Below are positions 49,770-60,527 of a stretch of 64,000 bases of DNA, in pieces. The stretch's first letter is position 1; each line of letters starts with the position of its first letter. Made by a program: the position numbers and the translations under genes. The notes beneath the pieces are model-generated. The model had not been told where the DNA came from. It saw only the letters and a program-made list of their open reading frames with translations, and searched no databases. Source of the DNA: Psychrobacter fozii (GTDB lineage Bacteria > Pseudomonadota > Gammaproteobacteria > Pseudomonadales > Moraxellaceae); NCBI RefSeq assembly GCF_003217155.1, contig NZ_QJSU01000001.1, positions 310,001 to 374,000 on the forward strand. Reading direction: 5' to 3'.

Positions 49770-49806
49770 AAATAGCGTCAAGTTTCATTACTTGGCGCTA
49801 TTTTTT
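49770..49806 (+). terminator. Rho-independent terminator of prs
   Basis: Stem AATAGCGTCAAG/CTTGGCGCTATT (one G-U pair), then TTTTTT. Confidence 0.92.
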
Positions 49807-49841
49807 GCTTAATAATTTTACACAGCCCTTTTTCGTAGGTC

Positions 49842-49870
49842 TTTATTATTACTACAAAATCACGTATAAT
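49842..49870 (+). promoter_or_regulatory. Probable promoter of rplY
   Basis: A perfect TATAAT (49865-49870) followed by a GC-rich GCGCGCC. The -35 (TTTATT at 17 bp) is poor. It lies after the prs terminator and about 250 bp before rplY, giving a long leader. Confidence 0.45.
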
Positions 49871-50123
49871 GCGCGCCTGTGCCGCCCGTTTGTTTTATTC
49901 AATCAGGTTGGCATTATCGAAAGTGCTGATCATGCTGTGAGTAACGACGACCATGATAATAACTATCATAAAAATCGTTATGACAAGCAAATGGCTAAGC
50001 GTAGAGTTTTTGATAGTAACTATCACTAATAATACTTAGCTATCATCACGTATTAGTGGATTGGTCGCAAATCCACTTTTTTATGACCAGACACTTCATC
50101 ATTCTTTTTATAGGATTACATCC

Positions 50124-50798
50124 ATGAGCATTAACCATTTTGAGCTAAACGCAGTTGATCGTTCTGCTGAACAACAAGGTAAAGGTGCGAGCCGCCGCCT
50201 ACGTAAGCAGAATCTAGTTCCTGCTATTATCTATGGTGGCAACGAAGAGCCTACCTCTATCTCTATCAAAATCAACGAGTTGGTAAAATCGCTTGAATTT
50301 GAAGCGTTCTTCTCACACATCTTGACCATCAATGTTGACGGCGTAGAGCATCAAGCAGTTATCAAAGATTTGCAACGCCATCCAGCTAAAGGCTTCCCAA
50401 TGCATGCTGATTTCCAGCGCGTTGTGAAAGGTCAAAAAATCACTATGAACGTTCCTGTTCATTTTGCTGGTAAAGAAGAAGCGCCAGGCACAGCAAAAGC
50501 TGGTGTTTTGTCAACGCTAGTATCTGATATCGAAATCTCTTGCATTCCATCACTACTACCTGAGTATCTAGAAATAGACGTATCTGGTATGGAAATCGGT
50601 GATTTGCTTCGTTTATCAGACATCAAACTTCCTGAAGGCGTTGTTATCAACGAGCTTGAGCTAGAAGACGGCCATGACCGTACTATCGCTAACATGCTAC
50701 CACCGACAGTTGAAGAAGTTGATGCAGATGCTGAAGAAGTTGACGCAGCTGAAGTACCTGCTACTGAACAGTCTGAAGACAAGAAAGACGGCGAGTAA
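50124..50798 (+). CDS. rplY: 50S ribosomal protein L25/CTC
   Basis: 224 residues from MSINHFEL with TAGGA upstream. Binds 5S rRNA. The long CTC form has the N-terminal L25 domain (GKGASRRLRKQNLVPAIIYGG; HQAVIKDLQRHPAKGFPMHADF) and a C-terminal beta domain (GVLSTLVSDIEISCIPSLLPEYLEIDVSGMEIGD), ending in an acidic tail rich in E, D and A. Followed by its own terminator. Confidence 0.97.
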   Translation: MSINHFELNAVDRSAEQQGKGASRRLRKQNLVPAIIYGGNEEPTSISIKINELVKSLEFEAFFSHILTINVDGVEHQAVIKDLQRHPAKGFPMHADFQRVVKGQKITMNVPVHFAGKEEAPGTAKAGVLSTLVSDIEISCIPSLLPEYLEIDVSGMEIGDLLRLSDIKLPEGVVINELELEDGHDRTIANMLPPTVEEVDADAEEVDAAEVPATEQSEDKKDGE

Positions 50799-50856
50799 TA
50801 ACCAAACTCTATATAGCGATCTATTGTTTGTTATATAGTTACTGGTGCGCTTAGTC

Positions 50857-50895
50857 AAAAAAACAGCAGGTGATGAATATCTCCTGCTGTTTTTG
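50857..50895 (+). terminator. Rho-independent terminator of rplY
   Basis: Stem AACAGCAGG.GAT/ATC.CCTGCTGTT followed by a T-run. Confidence 0.88.
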
Positions 50896-51006
50896 TAAGT
50901 ACGGTTTGGGTATAAAAGTAATATTTTTTATTCGATACGTCTATAATTCGACACTTTGATACCCAAGCCTTACCACTCATTTATTAAACTCAAGCAGGAT
51001 GTTTTT

Positions 51007-51588
51007 ATGGCCATAAAGCTTATTGTCGGTCTTGGTAATCCTGGTCAGCAGTATATGTTTACGCGTCATAATGCAGGATTTTGGTTCGTCCATCATTTGG
51101 CCCAGCAGTTCAATATTGACCTGAGCCCTGACAAAAAATTCCATGGTGTCACAGGACGTGGGCAAATTCATGGGCATGATGTGCGCTTATTGATGCCTCT
51201 CACTTTTATGAATAAGTCTGGTGAGTCGGTTGTGCCAATGGTGAATTTTTATGGCATTGATAATGATCAGTTGCTCATTGCTCATGACGAGCTCGATATT
51301 CCTGCTGGCAGCATTAAATTAAAAACAGGTGGTGGCCACGGTGGTCACAATGGCTTGCGTGATATTACGCCGCATATTGGTAGCGATTTTCATCGTCTAC
51401 GCGTGGGTATTGGTCATCCTGGTCATAAGTCTAAAGTTAGTGGACATGTCCTTTCAAAAGCCTCTCCTGATGAGCAAATTGGTATCGACAGCGCCTTAAC
51501 TGCTGCTTTTGAAGCATTACCATTACTGCTAGATGGCGATATTGAACGCGCGCGTTCTCAGATAAACGGTTTCAAACTACCCGAATAA
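51007..51588 (+). CDS. pth: Peptidyl-tRNA hydrolase
   Basis: 194 residues. Frees tRNA from dropped-off peptidyl-tRNA. I start at MAIKLIVGLGNPG with AGGA eight bases upstream. RHNAGFW holds the catalytic His, and LMPLTFMNKSGESV, AHDELDIPAGSIKLKTGGGHGGHNGLRD and FHRLRVGIGHP are the standard blocks. Confidence 0.97.
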   Translation: MAIKLIVGLGNPGQQYMFTRHNAGFWFVHHLAQQFNIDLSPDKKFHGVTGRGQIHGHDVRLLMPLTFMNKSGESVVPMVNFYGIDNDQLLIAHDELDIPAGSIKLKTGGGHGGHNGLRDITPHIGSDFHRLRVGIGHPGHKSKVSGHVLSKASPDEQIGIDSALTAAFEALPLLLDGDIERARSQINGFKLPE

Positions 51589-51761
51589 CACGGTATGATA
51601 CCGCCTATTCTGGCAGATGTATTTTGATCCCAATTCTGCCCAGTTAATCAACAACTTACCTACAACTGTTCATTCAGCTACGGGTTTGGGTAATACTGCC
51701 TTTTTTTAGGTAGATTTGCCCCCATTAACTTATTACTTTCATCACGCTAAGGAAGCAATCC

Positions 51762-52142
51762 ATGCTACTTAATATGCTTAAATGCAAATTGCACCGTGCC
51801 CGCGTCACACATGCAGAGCTTCACTATGAAGGCTCTTGCGGTATTGATGGCGATTTATTAGACCTTGCAGGTCTGCGCGAAAATGAATCTATCGATATCT
51901 ATAACGTTACCAATGGCAAACGGTTTCGCACTTATGCGATTCGTGCTGAAGCAGGTTCAGGCATTATCTCATTGAATGGTGCTGCTGCTCATATGGCCGA
52001 TTTGGGCGATATCGTGATTATTTGTGCCTATGCTCATTTTGATGAGGTTGAAGCAGAAACTTATCAGCCAAAACTGGTCTACTGTAATGAAGACAACACC
52101 GTGAAAGACACAGCAAACATCATTCCTGTACAAGTGGCTTAA
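51762..52142 (+). CDS. panD: Aspartate 1-decarboxylase
   Basis: 126 residues. Makes beta-alanine for pantothenate. The proenzyme self-cleaves between Gly24 and Ser25 in YEGSCGIDG, forming the pyruvoyl group. [14 protein letters not shown] and [25 protein letters not shown] are conserved blocks. AAGGAAG precedes the start by six bases. No panB or panC nearby. Confidence 0.97.
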   Translation: MLLNMLKCKLHRARVTHAELHYEGSCGIDGDLLDLAGLRENESIDIYNVTNGKRFRTYAIRAEAGSGIISLNGAAAHMADLGDIVIICAYAHFDEVEAETYQPKLVYCNEDNTVKDTANIIPVQVA

Positions 52143-52242
52143 GAAAATCACTAAAAAGCTTGTTACATAAAGTATGAGTAAATACCTAATCATACAGTTG
52201 CTGTAGTTGTCAAAATCCCATTAAAATACTTGTACTTATATC

Positions 52243-52278
52243 GAAGCTGAATCCAGATTGTGATTCAGCTTTTTTTTA
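52243..52278 (+). terminator. Rho-independent terminator of panD
   Basis: Stem AAGCTGAATC/GATTCAGCTT, then T8, about 100 bp after the stop. Confidence 0.9.
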
Positions 52279-52351
52279 TGCCATTTTTATATGATGTAAG
52301 CGTATTCAAAACCCAATATCTATTTTTATCCCTAACGAAGGAGTTATCTAA

Positions 52352-53335
52352 ATGTGGTTGGCAGTCATTGCAATTTTGATTGGTCTAGCAATTTTAGTTT
52401 GGAGCGCTGATGTTTTTATCGATGGCGCGACAGCATTGGCACAAAAGTTTCGAGTACCCAGTTTTTTGATTGGTGTGCTTATTCTGGGTATTGGTACGTC
52501 AGCACCTGAGATGGTGGTATCGGTACTAGCAGCGTTAGAAGACAGCCCTGAGTTGGCACTCGGTAACGCTTATGGCTCTAATATTATTAATATTGCGTTG
52601 GTACTGGGTGCAACCGTAATAATAAGCCCTATTATCATCCGTAAGGCCATCGTCAAGCGTGACTTGCCTATCTTACTGATGATTACGGCTGTTGCAGCAT
52701 GGCAGCTGCGTGACGGCTCACTCAGCCAAGCGGATGGTATTGTGCTATTGGTACTATTGGTATTGGTATTGGCCACTCAAATCGTATTGAGCATTCGAGA
52801 AGGCAATCATGAACATGATGAAGATGTCATAACAGATGATAATGCGAGTACAAACCACGAAGAGCCGAGTGTAATAAGAGGCTTGGGCAGTTTGTTTTTG
52901 GGCATGTTAATGTTGGTTGCCAGTTCAAGAGCCATTGTTTGGGGCGCAGTTGAAGTCGCAACATTTTGGGGATTAAGTGAGTTGATCATTGGATTGACGA
53001 TTGTTGCAGTTGGCACCTCATTACCTGAGCTGGTCTCTAGCTTATCTGCTGCTCGTAAAGGTGAACATGACATGGCGCTGGGCAATATTATTGGTTCTAA
53101 TATTTTTAATACCCTTGCCGTGGTTGGCTTGGCAACCGTCATTGCCCCTATCACCGTAAACCCAGTGATTTTTTCACGTGACGTGATGGCCATGGGCCTG
53201 ATTACGGTATTACTGGTGGTACTTTGTGGATTTGCTTTTGTCACCAATCGATCATTTGGACGGACCTCTGGTGCCATGTTAATGCTATTTTTTGTGGGCT
53301 ATACCGGATGGCTGATTCAAACCGTCAACTTATAA
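52352..53335 (+). CDS. Calcium/sodium antiporter (CaCA family, YrbG-like)
   Basis: 327 residues, about ten helices in two inverted halves. Both alpha-repeats are visible: GIGTSAPEMVVSVLAAL...LALGNAYGSNIINIALVLG and AVGTSLPELVSSLSAA...ALGNIIGSNIFNTLAVVG. The acidic residues in these repeats bind Ca and Na. A charged loop (EGNHEHDEDVITDDN) splits the halves. AAGGAG lies nine bases before the start. Confidence 0.94.
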   Translation: MWLAVIAILIGLAILVWSADVFIDGATALAQKFRVPSFLIGVLILGIGTSAPEMVVSVLAALEDSPELALGNAYGSNIINIALVLGATVIISPIIIRKAIVKRDLPILLMITAVAAWQLRDGSLSQADGIVLLVLLVLVLATQIVLSIREGNHEHDEDVITDDNASTNHEEPSVIRGLGSLFLGMLMLVASSRAIVWGAVEVATFWGLSELIIGLTIVAVGTSLPELVSSLSAARKGEHDMALGNIIGSNIFNTLAVVGLATVIAPITVNPVIFSRDVMAMGLITVLLVVLCGFAFVTNRSFGRTSGAMLMLFFVGYTGWLIQTVNL

Positions 53336-53395
53336 AGTGTTGACGTGATTGCTCGCACGTACCAGTACATAGCACGTAGCACGTAGCTATAAATA

Positions 53396-54067
53396 TTACG
53401 GTTTATTTTGCGACTGCTTGCGGTTTCTAAAACCACGCCATAACCCTTCGTGTGCGACTTTTGGCATTTTTAGGGTTATGGTATTAGATAACATATCTTG
53501 CACTGCTAAGCCGCGACGATTAAACAAACAAAAAGCGTAATTAAAAACCCAACCTAATAAGGCGCTGGTCAATAATATCGCACGTGATCCACCGATTAAG
53601 CTACCAATAATACCAAACAGCAATGGCATCAAACATGCCGCCAAAATACGCTTAAATGACTGTCCCCATGTCAATAAGTGACCTGAGTTATTCACGGTTT
53701 TTAATCGCCAAGTTTGCATACCCAGTGTCTGCCCACCACGACGCCAAAACAATCCATAGAACGCCACTAGCGTCAGTACAAATGACGGCGTCATAATGAC
53801 GTTCTGGTACCAAGTAGGCAAGGACTGTGCTTGAGAAGAGTCTGTACCTGTATTCATGGTCAGCAATGTGCCAATTACGGTCAGTATCGTTCCCACTAGA
53901 AACAATAATGCCAAAATCAACATGCCATCGTAGAGTACCGCCACCACACGTGTAGTGGGCTTAGCGATCGTTGGCTCTTCATCAGGTGTTTGCTGCATAG
54001 GAGCATTACGTTGAGGCTTTGATTTGGTAGTTGCTTTGGATATGCGTTTAGATAAACTTTTTGACAT
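53396..54067 (-). CDS. RDD family membrane protein
   Basis: 223 residues. A basic, Gln/Lys-rich N-terminus (about 40 residues), then RVVAVLYDGMLILALLFLVG as the first helix with the R...D motif, the second helix, and GGQTLGMQTWRLKTVNNSG, the family's central block. Three to four helices. Function generally unknown; some RDD proteins affect ion homeostasis. Convergent with the antiporter. Confidence 0.9.
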   Translation of the reverse strand: MSKSLSKRISKATTKSKPQRNAPMQQTPDEEPTIAKPTTRVVAVLYDGMLILALLFLVGTILTVIGTLLTMNTGTDSSQAQSLPTWYQNVIMTPSFVLTLVAFYGLFWRRGGQTLGMQTWRLKTVNNSGHLLTWGQSFKRILAACLMPLLFGIIGSLIGGSRAILLTSALLGWVFNYAFCLFNRRGLAVQDMLSNTITLKMPKVAHEGLWRGFRNRKQSQNKP

Positions 54068-54203
54068 GGTACAAGCTCATAGCAAGCAGTGAATAATGGC
54101 TCCATTGTACCGTAATTCACGGTTGTATCGTACATTATCCTCAGATGCTATCTGGTCATGCATGTAATCAAGGCAGGAAGTATTAAGACAAAAGTAACAG
54201 ACA

Positions 54204-54245
54204 TAAAAAAACCGCCAAATTGTCATAAGACAGGCGATTATTTTA
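54204..54245 (-). terminator. Terminator-like hairpin after tRNA-Arg
   Basis: On the minus strand CGCCTGTC pairs with GACA and GGCG and is followed by T7. It lies 40 bp after the tRNA-Arg 3' end. Confidence 0.7.
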
Positions 54246-54283
54246 GGTACTTCTTTAGCTTATATAATAAGCTAGTATGCAAA

Positions 54284-54360
54284 TGGTGCGCCTGGAGAGA
54301 TTCGAACTCCCGACCCCTTAGTTCGTAGCCAAGTGCTCTATCCAACTGAGCTACAGGCGC
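54284..54360 (-). tRNA. tRNA-Arg (anticodon ACG)
   Basis: 77 bases with encoded CCA. Acceptor stem GCGCCTG/CAGGCGC, D-arm AGCTCAGTTGGATAGAGC, anticodon loop CTACGAA, T-arm GGGAGTTCGAATCTCTC, discriminator A. Confidence 0.97.
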
Positions 54361-54536
54361 GTATTTTGCACATCATCCACTGCGTTGTTAATAACAATTA
54401 CAGTAAATTAGGTTGGTCATTATATAGATAATATCGCTTGTGTCAACATCTTTATTCATTAAAATATAATTAATTTTTAACTTATAAAAACCAACAACTA
54501 ATTTTTGCGATGTTACTCTAAAAACAACACTATAAA

Positions 54537-54626
54537 TGGAGGTGAAGGAGGGATTCGAACCCTCGATACGCGCAAACGTATGGTTCCTTAGCAGGGAACT
54601 GGTTTCAGCCACTCACCCACTTCACC
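54537..54626 (-). tRNA. tRNA-Ser (anticodon GCT)
   Basis: 90 bases with encoded CCA and the long variable arm of class II tRNAs. Acceptor stem GGTGAAG/CTTCACC, anticodon loop CTGCTAA. The discriminator is U, where bacterial tRNA-Ser mostly has G. It lies 176 bp upstream of tRNA-Arg on the same strand. Confidence 0.95.
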
Positions 54627-55881
<1,255 letters not shown>

Positions 55882-55928
55882 TTTTAACTTGCTGACACCT
55901 TTATATACCGATGACTTTTATCAGTGAC

Positions 55929-55966
55929 AAAAAAAGGCGCTCTATGTCTTATAGAGCGCCTCTTTT
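55929..55966. terminator. Bidirectional terminator after thiD
   Basis: Stem AGGCGCTCTAT/ATAGAGCGCCT with A-run and T-run, between the convergent thiD and yggT genes. Confidence 0.92.
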
Positions 55967-56035
55967 GTGTGGTATTTCTAATAATGTCACTTTTTAATTT
56001 CTGGCAATGTAACTTTTTAGCTTAAGAAATTTAAC

Positions 56036-56605
56036 TTAGCCTAACATCGGCAAGAAGCTCGCTGCCAAACCGCCAATAAACATTTCTAGCAGAATAAAAG
56101 CAACAAAGGCTATCATCGGTGATAAATCAAGCATACCCATGTTTGGTGTGATACGGCGGAATGGCTCCAAAATTGGCTCTGCAAGATTCATAATGATGCC
56201 AATAATCGGATGCTGAGATTGCGTAAACACGACAATCCAGCTGACGATAATTGAACCAATAACCAAGTAGCGACACATACGCAAAAAATCTAAAATCAAA
56301 CTGACAGTACCAGTGAAAAATAACGGTACAGGTGCAATGCCTTTATGAGTCAGTGCTGCCTTTCCAGAGATATCAATCAGACGAATCAAAAACATCAGTA
56401 CAATCGCTGCAATACTGATACGACCTTGACCAACCGTTGGAAAAATACGTCCAAAAACATCGACAATATGGGTCGCTTTATAAGCAGGGGCTATCATTGG
56501 ATTGCTCGCATCCATACCTGCAAACTGCAGCATAAAACGAATAAACACCAACATCATCGCAAAGGTGGTGACCAAATCAAAGATTTGAAATAACATGTTG
56601 TTCAT
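56036..56605 (-). CDS. yggT: YggT family membrane protein
   Basis: 189 residues. Two YGGT repeats, each a helix pair: FIRFMLQFAGMDASNPMI at the N-terminus, and WIVVFTQSQHPIIGIIMNLAEPILEPFRRITPNMGMLDLSPMIAFVAFILLEMF as the signature half. The family has been linked to osmotic stress and cell division, with no fixed role. Downstream of proC in the same direction, the usual order; the gap is 164 bp with a repeat fragment in it. Confidence 0.92.
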   Translation of the reverse strand: MNNMLFQIFDLVTTFAMMLVFIRFMLQFAGMDASNPMIAPAYKATHIVDVFGRIFPTVGQGRISIAAIVLMFLIRLIDISGKAALTHKGIAPVPLFFTGTVSLILDFLRMCRYLVIGSIIVSWIVVFTQSQHPIIGIIMNLAEPILEPFRRITPNMGMLDLSPMIAFVAFILLEMFIGGLAASFLPMLG

Positions 56606-56673
56606 GAAGTGCTACTCAATGTGACGTTATTAACAGGTTCTAGGATGACGAATGTCATTATCAGATACTTATT

Positions 56674-56725
56674 GTAGTCGACCCTCTATAAATTGGATAC
56701 GGTGTCAATACGACAATTTATAGAT
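56674..56725 (-). repeat. Fragment of the dispersed repeat (right end)
   Basis: The reverse complement contains TGACACCGTATCCAATTTAT and ATAGAGG, then GTCGACTA, matching the right end of the copy at 12917 with few changes. The left two thirds are absent. The fragment is itself palindromic (CTATAAATTG/CAATTTATAG). Confidence 0.65.
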
Positions 56726-56769
56726 TACAATCATCTGGACACCGGCAATCGTATTTTGGGTTTTTCTAA

Positions 56770-57603
56770 CTATTTACTCATCTCTTCACTAAGCGCTTGG
56801 CTGCGATCAGAGCAGGCTTTCATCGCTTCGCTGATTTGACGGCCGATTTCATTGGCTTGCATAGACTCTACTGCGGCTTGAGTAGTACCTTTTGGCGAGG
56901 TGACTTTACGACGCAATTCAGCAGGCGTATCATCACTGTTCATCGCCATTTTCGCAGCACCTAACATGGTTTGCATCGCTAGCGCTGAGGCTTTTTCTTT
57001 GTCTAAACCTAAAGCAACGGCTCCATCAACCATCGACTCGATGAAGTAAAACATATAAGCAGGTGCTGAGCCTGACACAGCCGTAACTGCATGCATATGC
57101 GCTTCATCATCAACCCATATGACCAAGCCTGAGGCTTCTACGACTGCAGTTGCTAACTGCTTTTGTTCAGCTGAAATAGCATCCGTACCATATAGACCAG
57201 TTGCACCCATTTGAATCATCGAAGGTGTATTTGGCATTGCGCGTACGATGTTGCTATAGCCACCCAACATGTCAGACAACAGATCCGTCGACAGACCTGC
57301 TGCTACTGAAATTACCAGCTGATTGTCTAGAGCGTCAGCAAACTCACCAACAACCTGTCTCATTACTTGTGGCTTAACAGCCAGTACGACGATGTCAGCA
57401 CCAATCACAGCAGCTTTAGGGTTTTCACTGGCATCAACCGTGTTCATTTGCTGCTTGTCATACTGATCACGTGTCTCTTTGCTAGGTGCTGATACGGTAA
57501 TAAGCTCAGGATTGACGCCAGAGCTCACTAGCCCGCTAATCAAGGCCTGAGCCATATTTCCGCCGCCGATAAAGCTGATTTTTTTATTATCTAATACTGA
57601 CAT
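56770..57603 (-). CDS. proC: Pyrroline-5-carboxylate reductase
   Basis: 277 residues. Last step of proline synthesis, NAD(P)H-dependent. N-terminal FIGGGNMAQALISGL (dinucleotide loop), then VRAMPNTPSMIQMGATGL and the C-terminal ELRRKVTSPKGTTQAAVE signature. AGGAGA six bases before the ATG is a clear start. Confidence 0.97.
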   Translation of the reverse strand: MSVLDNKKISFIGGGNMAQALISGLVSSGVNPELITVSAPSKETRDQYDKQQMNTVDASENPKAAVIGADIVVLAVKPQVMRQVVGEFADALDNQLVISVAAGLSTDLLSDMLGGYSNIVRAMPNTPSMIQMGATGLYGTDAISAEQKQLATAVVEASGLVIWVDDEAHMHAVTAVSGSAPAYMFYFIESMVDGAVALGLDKEKASALAMQTMLGAAKMAMNSDDTPAELRRKVTSPKGTTQAAVESMQANEIGRQISEAMKACSDRSQALSEEMSK

Positions 57604-57754
57604 ACTTGTCTCCTACACAAAAATTCAAAGTTATTCAAACTAACATATGCATATACAAAATGACATTTAGTTTACCATACTGCTACTAGCATCGTTTGAT
57701 AAATTCATGGCAACCACAGTGCCACTAAACTTAGAAGTATCTAATAAATTACAA

Positions 57755-59359
57755 TCAATCTGTCCTATTTTTTGCATCTTTTTCGGGACTTAGATTGCTT
57801 TTGATAAGGTCAGTGAGCTGATGACTGGGAGTGTCAGTTTTCAGATTATCAACGCTTAATACCCAACGATCAAAAGGTGACAGCAAAAAAATAGGCAACG
57901 CTATCGGACTTTCATTTTCGGTCATTTTCTCATCTATAAAATCCACACTGATTACTACTAAGCTATCACGTAACCATGAGGGGATACCCAAAGTTTGGTA
58001 AAGCTTTTTGCCAGACTGTGGGCGTGACGCTAGTGCTGTTTGTACACGCTGCTTGCGACCCAACGGTGCTATCTTTAACATTGCTGTTCTTGATGATTTT
58101 AGCAATGCTTCGTGTTGGTCATGGTCTAATAATCTCGCCACTACATTTGCCAAAACCTGCACCTGCCAAATGAAATTATCGTCACTACGTAAGGTAGTCA
58201 AGATAGGTTGTTCGTCAGCTGCATTAAACTCAGGTGAAAAAGGTTGAGGTAGCATTTCCGCCTGTTCGATAAGCGACAATTGTAGCCAAGTCAGCCACTT
58301 ATTGCTTAGACGATAAAGCTGCTGCCGATAACGACGGATAGTATAGGACTGCTTACGACCTTGCCAAAAGAATTCCGTTTGATGGTCGTGGTCATCACGT
58401 TGACTTAGAAGTAGCACATCATCGACGAGCTGCTTAGCTGGTGGTAATGGCTCATCTTGACCTAGCCAATAATGTAATAATTGACGTTGGCGATACAGTG
58501 GTAGCTTGTGCAGATCATCAATATTTAGGACTTGCTGTGCAGATGGTAACTGTAATGAAGCAACCGCTATCTGCTGCAAATCTGTAGCAGCTTGTGCACT
58601 CACACTTGCCTGAGCTTCACTCAGTAGCTGTGCGCTACGAGCAATATTATCAATAACATTGGGATTGTATGACGCCAATACCGGCATGATGTCACGGCGT
58701 AATCCACTACGCACGTTATCGCCTGTGTCATTGGTGGGATCGTCAATATACGGCAGCTGTAGACGCTGAGCATAGGCACTAATACGGGCACGCTGAATAG
58801 TTAGCCAAGGCCGCCATAGTATATTGTGCTGCCCACCTTGTCTCTGTACGCGCCACGGCTGCATGCCCGATAGACCATTCACACCAGCACCTTGAATCAA
58901 TCGCATCAATACGGTCTCTGCTTGGTCGTCAGCATGATGGCCCAATAGCAAAACATCACCTTGATTGATATGTGCGCGCATTACCTCATAGCGAGCTTGC
59001 CGTGCTGCTTGTTCATCATGACCGTTCACTTGCGCACGTAATATATAACACGGTATTTTTTGAGCCGCTGCCCAATCAGCGACATGGGCTGCCCAAGCGC
59101 TACTGTCTGCTTGTAAGCCGTGATTTACATGTAAGAGCTGCGGTAAAAATGGTAATTTACCTTGTCGATAGAGCTGCACACATAACGCTGCTAATGCCAG
59201 TGAATCACGCCCACCACTACATGCTAGCCAAATTCGTCGCCCATGCAGCTGTTCATCATACTCAGCCAAACTGCTCAATAATGCTGCAGCTAGCTTATCG
59301 TCAGCGGGTAATTCAGCGACTGGCTCAATAGAGTAAGAAAGTATTGCACTGCTGGTCAT
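57755..59359 (-). CDS. tilS: tRNA(Ile)-lysidine synthase
   Basis: 534 residues. Converts C34 of tRNA-Ile(CAU) to lysidine. The PP-loop CSGGRDSLALAAL (about 47-59), the LLHVNHGLQADSSAW block and LLGHHADDQAETVLMRLIQGAG mark the catalytic domain. The C-terminal half is longer than in E. coli (432 residues), mostly through Gln/Leu-rich helical insertions. AAGGC lies eight bases upstream of the ATG. Follows accA in the same direction but a terminator lies between. Confidence 0.95.
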   Translation of the reverse strand: MTSSAILSYSIEPVAELPADDKLAAALLSSLAEYDEQLHGRRIWLACSGGRDSLALAALCVQLYRQGKLPFLPQLLHVNHGLQADSSAWAAHVADWAAAQKIPCYILRAQVNGHDEQAARQARYEVMRAHINQGDVLLLGHHADDQAETVLMRLIQGAGVNGLSGMQPWRVQRQGGQHNILWRPWLTIQRARISAYAQRLQLPYIDDPTNDTGDNVRSGLRRDIMPVLASYNPNVIDNIARSAQLLSEAQASVSAQAATDLQQIAVASLQLPSAQQVLNIDDLHKLPLYRQRQLLHYWLGQDEPLPPAKQLVDDVLLLSQRDDHDHQTEFFWQGRKQSYTIRRYRQQLYRLSNKWLTWLQLSLIEQAEMLPQPFSPEFNAADEQPILTTLRSDDNFIWQVQVLANVVARLLDHDQHEALLKSSRTAMLKIAPLGRKQRVQTALASRPQSGKKLYQTLGIPSWLRDSLVVISVDFIDEKMTENESPIALPIFLLSPFDRWVLSVDNLKTDTPSHQLTDLIKSNLSPEKDAKNRTD

Positions 59360-59408
59360 AGTCAGCCTTATTTTTAGTTACGTTAGGTGCTTTATATACT
59401 AACAGCCA

Positions 59409-59441
59409 CAAAAAAACGCGCCATTAAATGACACGTTTTTA
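59409..59441 (-). terminator. Rho-independent terminator of accA
   Basis: On the minus strand AACGTGTCAT pairs with ATGGCGCGTT (two G-U pairs) and runs into T7. Confidence 0.82.
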
Positions 59442-59522
59442 TTTTAGCACTAAGCTCAACATCTAATATTAAAAGCCACGTATTCGTGATGTTTAATATT
59501 AGGTTGGTACAGTATTAGATTA

Positions 59523-60326
59523 CTAAGCAGGCAACATCACTTCAGAGTTAAACGTTTTTAGCTTTTCATAACGTAGCTCGCAACGATCATGCGCATCTAA
59601 GTCTTTAAGTTCATCTAACTGTTCAGCAATGAGTGCTTTTAGTGCAGTCATGACTGGCTGAGGTTGCACGTGAGCACCTTCGCCTTCTTCAATAACAGCA
59701 TCAATTAAGCCCATTTGATATAGGTTAATGGCGTTTAATTTCAATGCTTCACTAGCATCTTGTGCTTTTTCAGCGGTTTTCCATAAGATGGACGCACAAC
59801 CTTCAGGAGAGATGACTGAGTAAATACTGTTTTGCAGCATGTTTACTTTATCACCCACGCCAATGGCTAATGCACCACCTGAACCACCTTCACCGATAAT
59901 GGTGACAATGATAGGGACTTTTAGGCTAGAGAACACCGCAATACTTTCTGCAATGGCTTGTGCTTGACCACGTTCTTCAGCACCGATACCAGGATATGCG
60001 CCTTGGGTATCCACAAAGGTCATCACAGGAATATTAAAACGCTCAGCCATTTTGACCAAACGAATCACTTTGCGATAACCTTCAGGATTGGCCATACCAA
60101 AGTTATGAGCAATACGCTCGCGAGTACTGCGACCACGATGTTGACCAATTACCATTACTGGCATACCGTCAAAACGAGCCAAGCCACCAAGTATGGCTTT
60201 GTCATCGGCAAAAGCACGGTCGCCATGCAACTCATCAAATTCGGTAAACAGTTGATTAACATAGTCCATAAATAATGGACGCTTGGCGTGTCGTGCAAGC
60301 TGCACACTATCCCAGACAGTGCTCAT
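59523..60326 (-). CDS. accA: Acetyl-CoA carboxylase carboxyltransferase subunit alpha
   Basis: 267 residues. Transfers carboxyl from biotin to acetyl-CoA as a complex with AccD. All core blocks are present: [70 protein letters not shown] and [15 protein letters not shown]. It lacks about 50 N-terminal residues of the E. coli type. The start [17 protein letters not shown] has AAAGG close upstream, and Acinetobacter AccA has the same short form, so this is a lineage trait, not a truncation. Confidence 0.96.
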   Translation of the reverse strand: MSTVWDSVQLARHAKRPLFMDYVNQLFTEFDELHGDRAFADDKAILGGLARFDGMPVMVIGQHRGRSTRERIAHNFGMANPEGYRKVIRLVKMAERFNIPVMTFVDTQGAYPGIGAEERGQAQAIAESIAVFSSLKVPIIVTIIGEGGSGGALAIGVGDKVNMLQNSIYSVISPEGCASILWKTAEKAQDASEALKLNAINLYQMGLIDAVIEEGEGAHVQPQPVMTALKALIAEQLDELKDLDAHDRCELRYEKLKTFNSEVMLPA

Positions 60327-60527
60327 AGACCTTTCCCTTTAATAATTATATTTAACAATAGCGTCGTTATCGGTTTGTAGATAATGGGTTTGTAGATAAT
60401 GAAAGTACAGTTGTAAACTCAATAGAAGCTATAGTAGCACATCTTAAATCGCATAACATTACCGACAGAGCAGCTTTTGTTACGCGAATCTTTAGCTTAA
60501 TAATTACAACCGTAATTTCTATAAGCG

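Noticed and set aside
49757-50029. A 90-codon plus-strand reading frame between prs and rplY
   Set aside because: It runs through the prs terminator and the probable rplY promoter, lacks a ribosome site and has a noncoding-type composition.
59523-60326. accA as N-terminally truncated or frameshifted
   Set aside because: A good start codon and ribosome site are present, and the same short form occurs in Acinetobacter.
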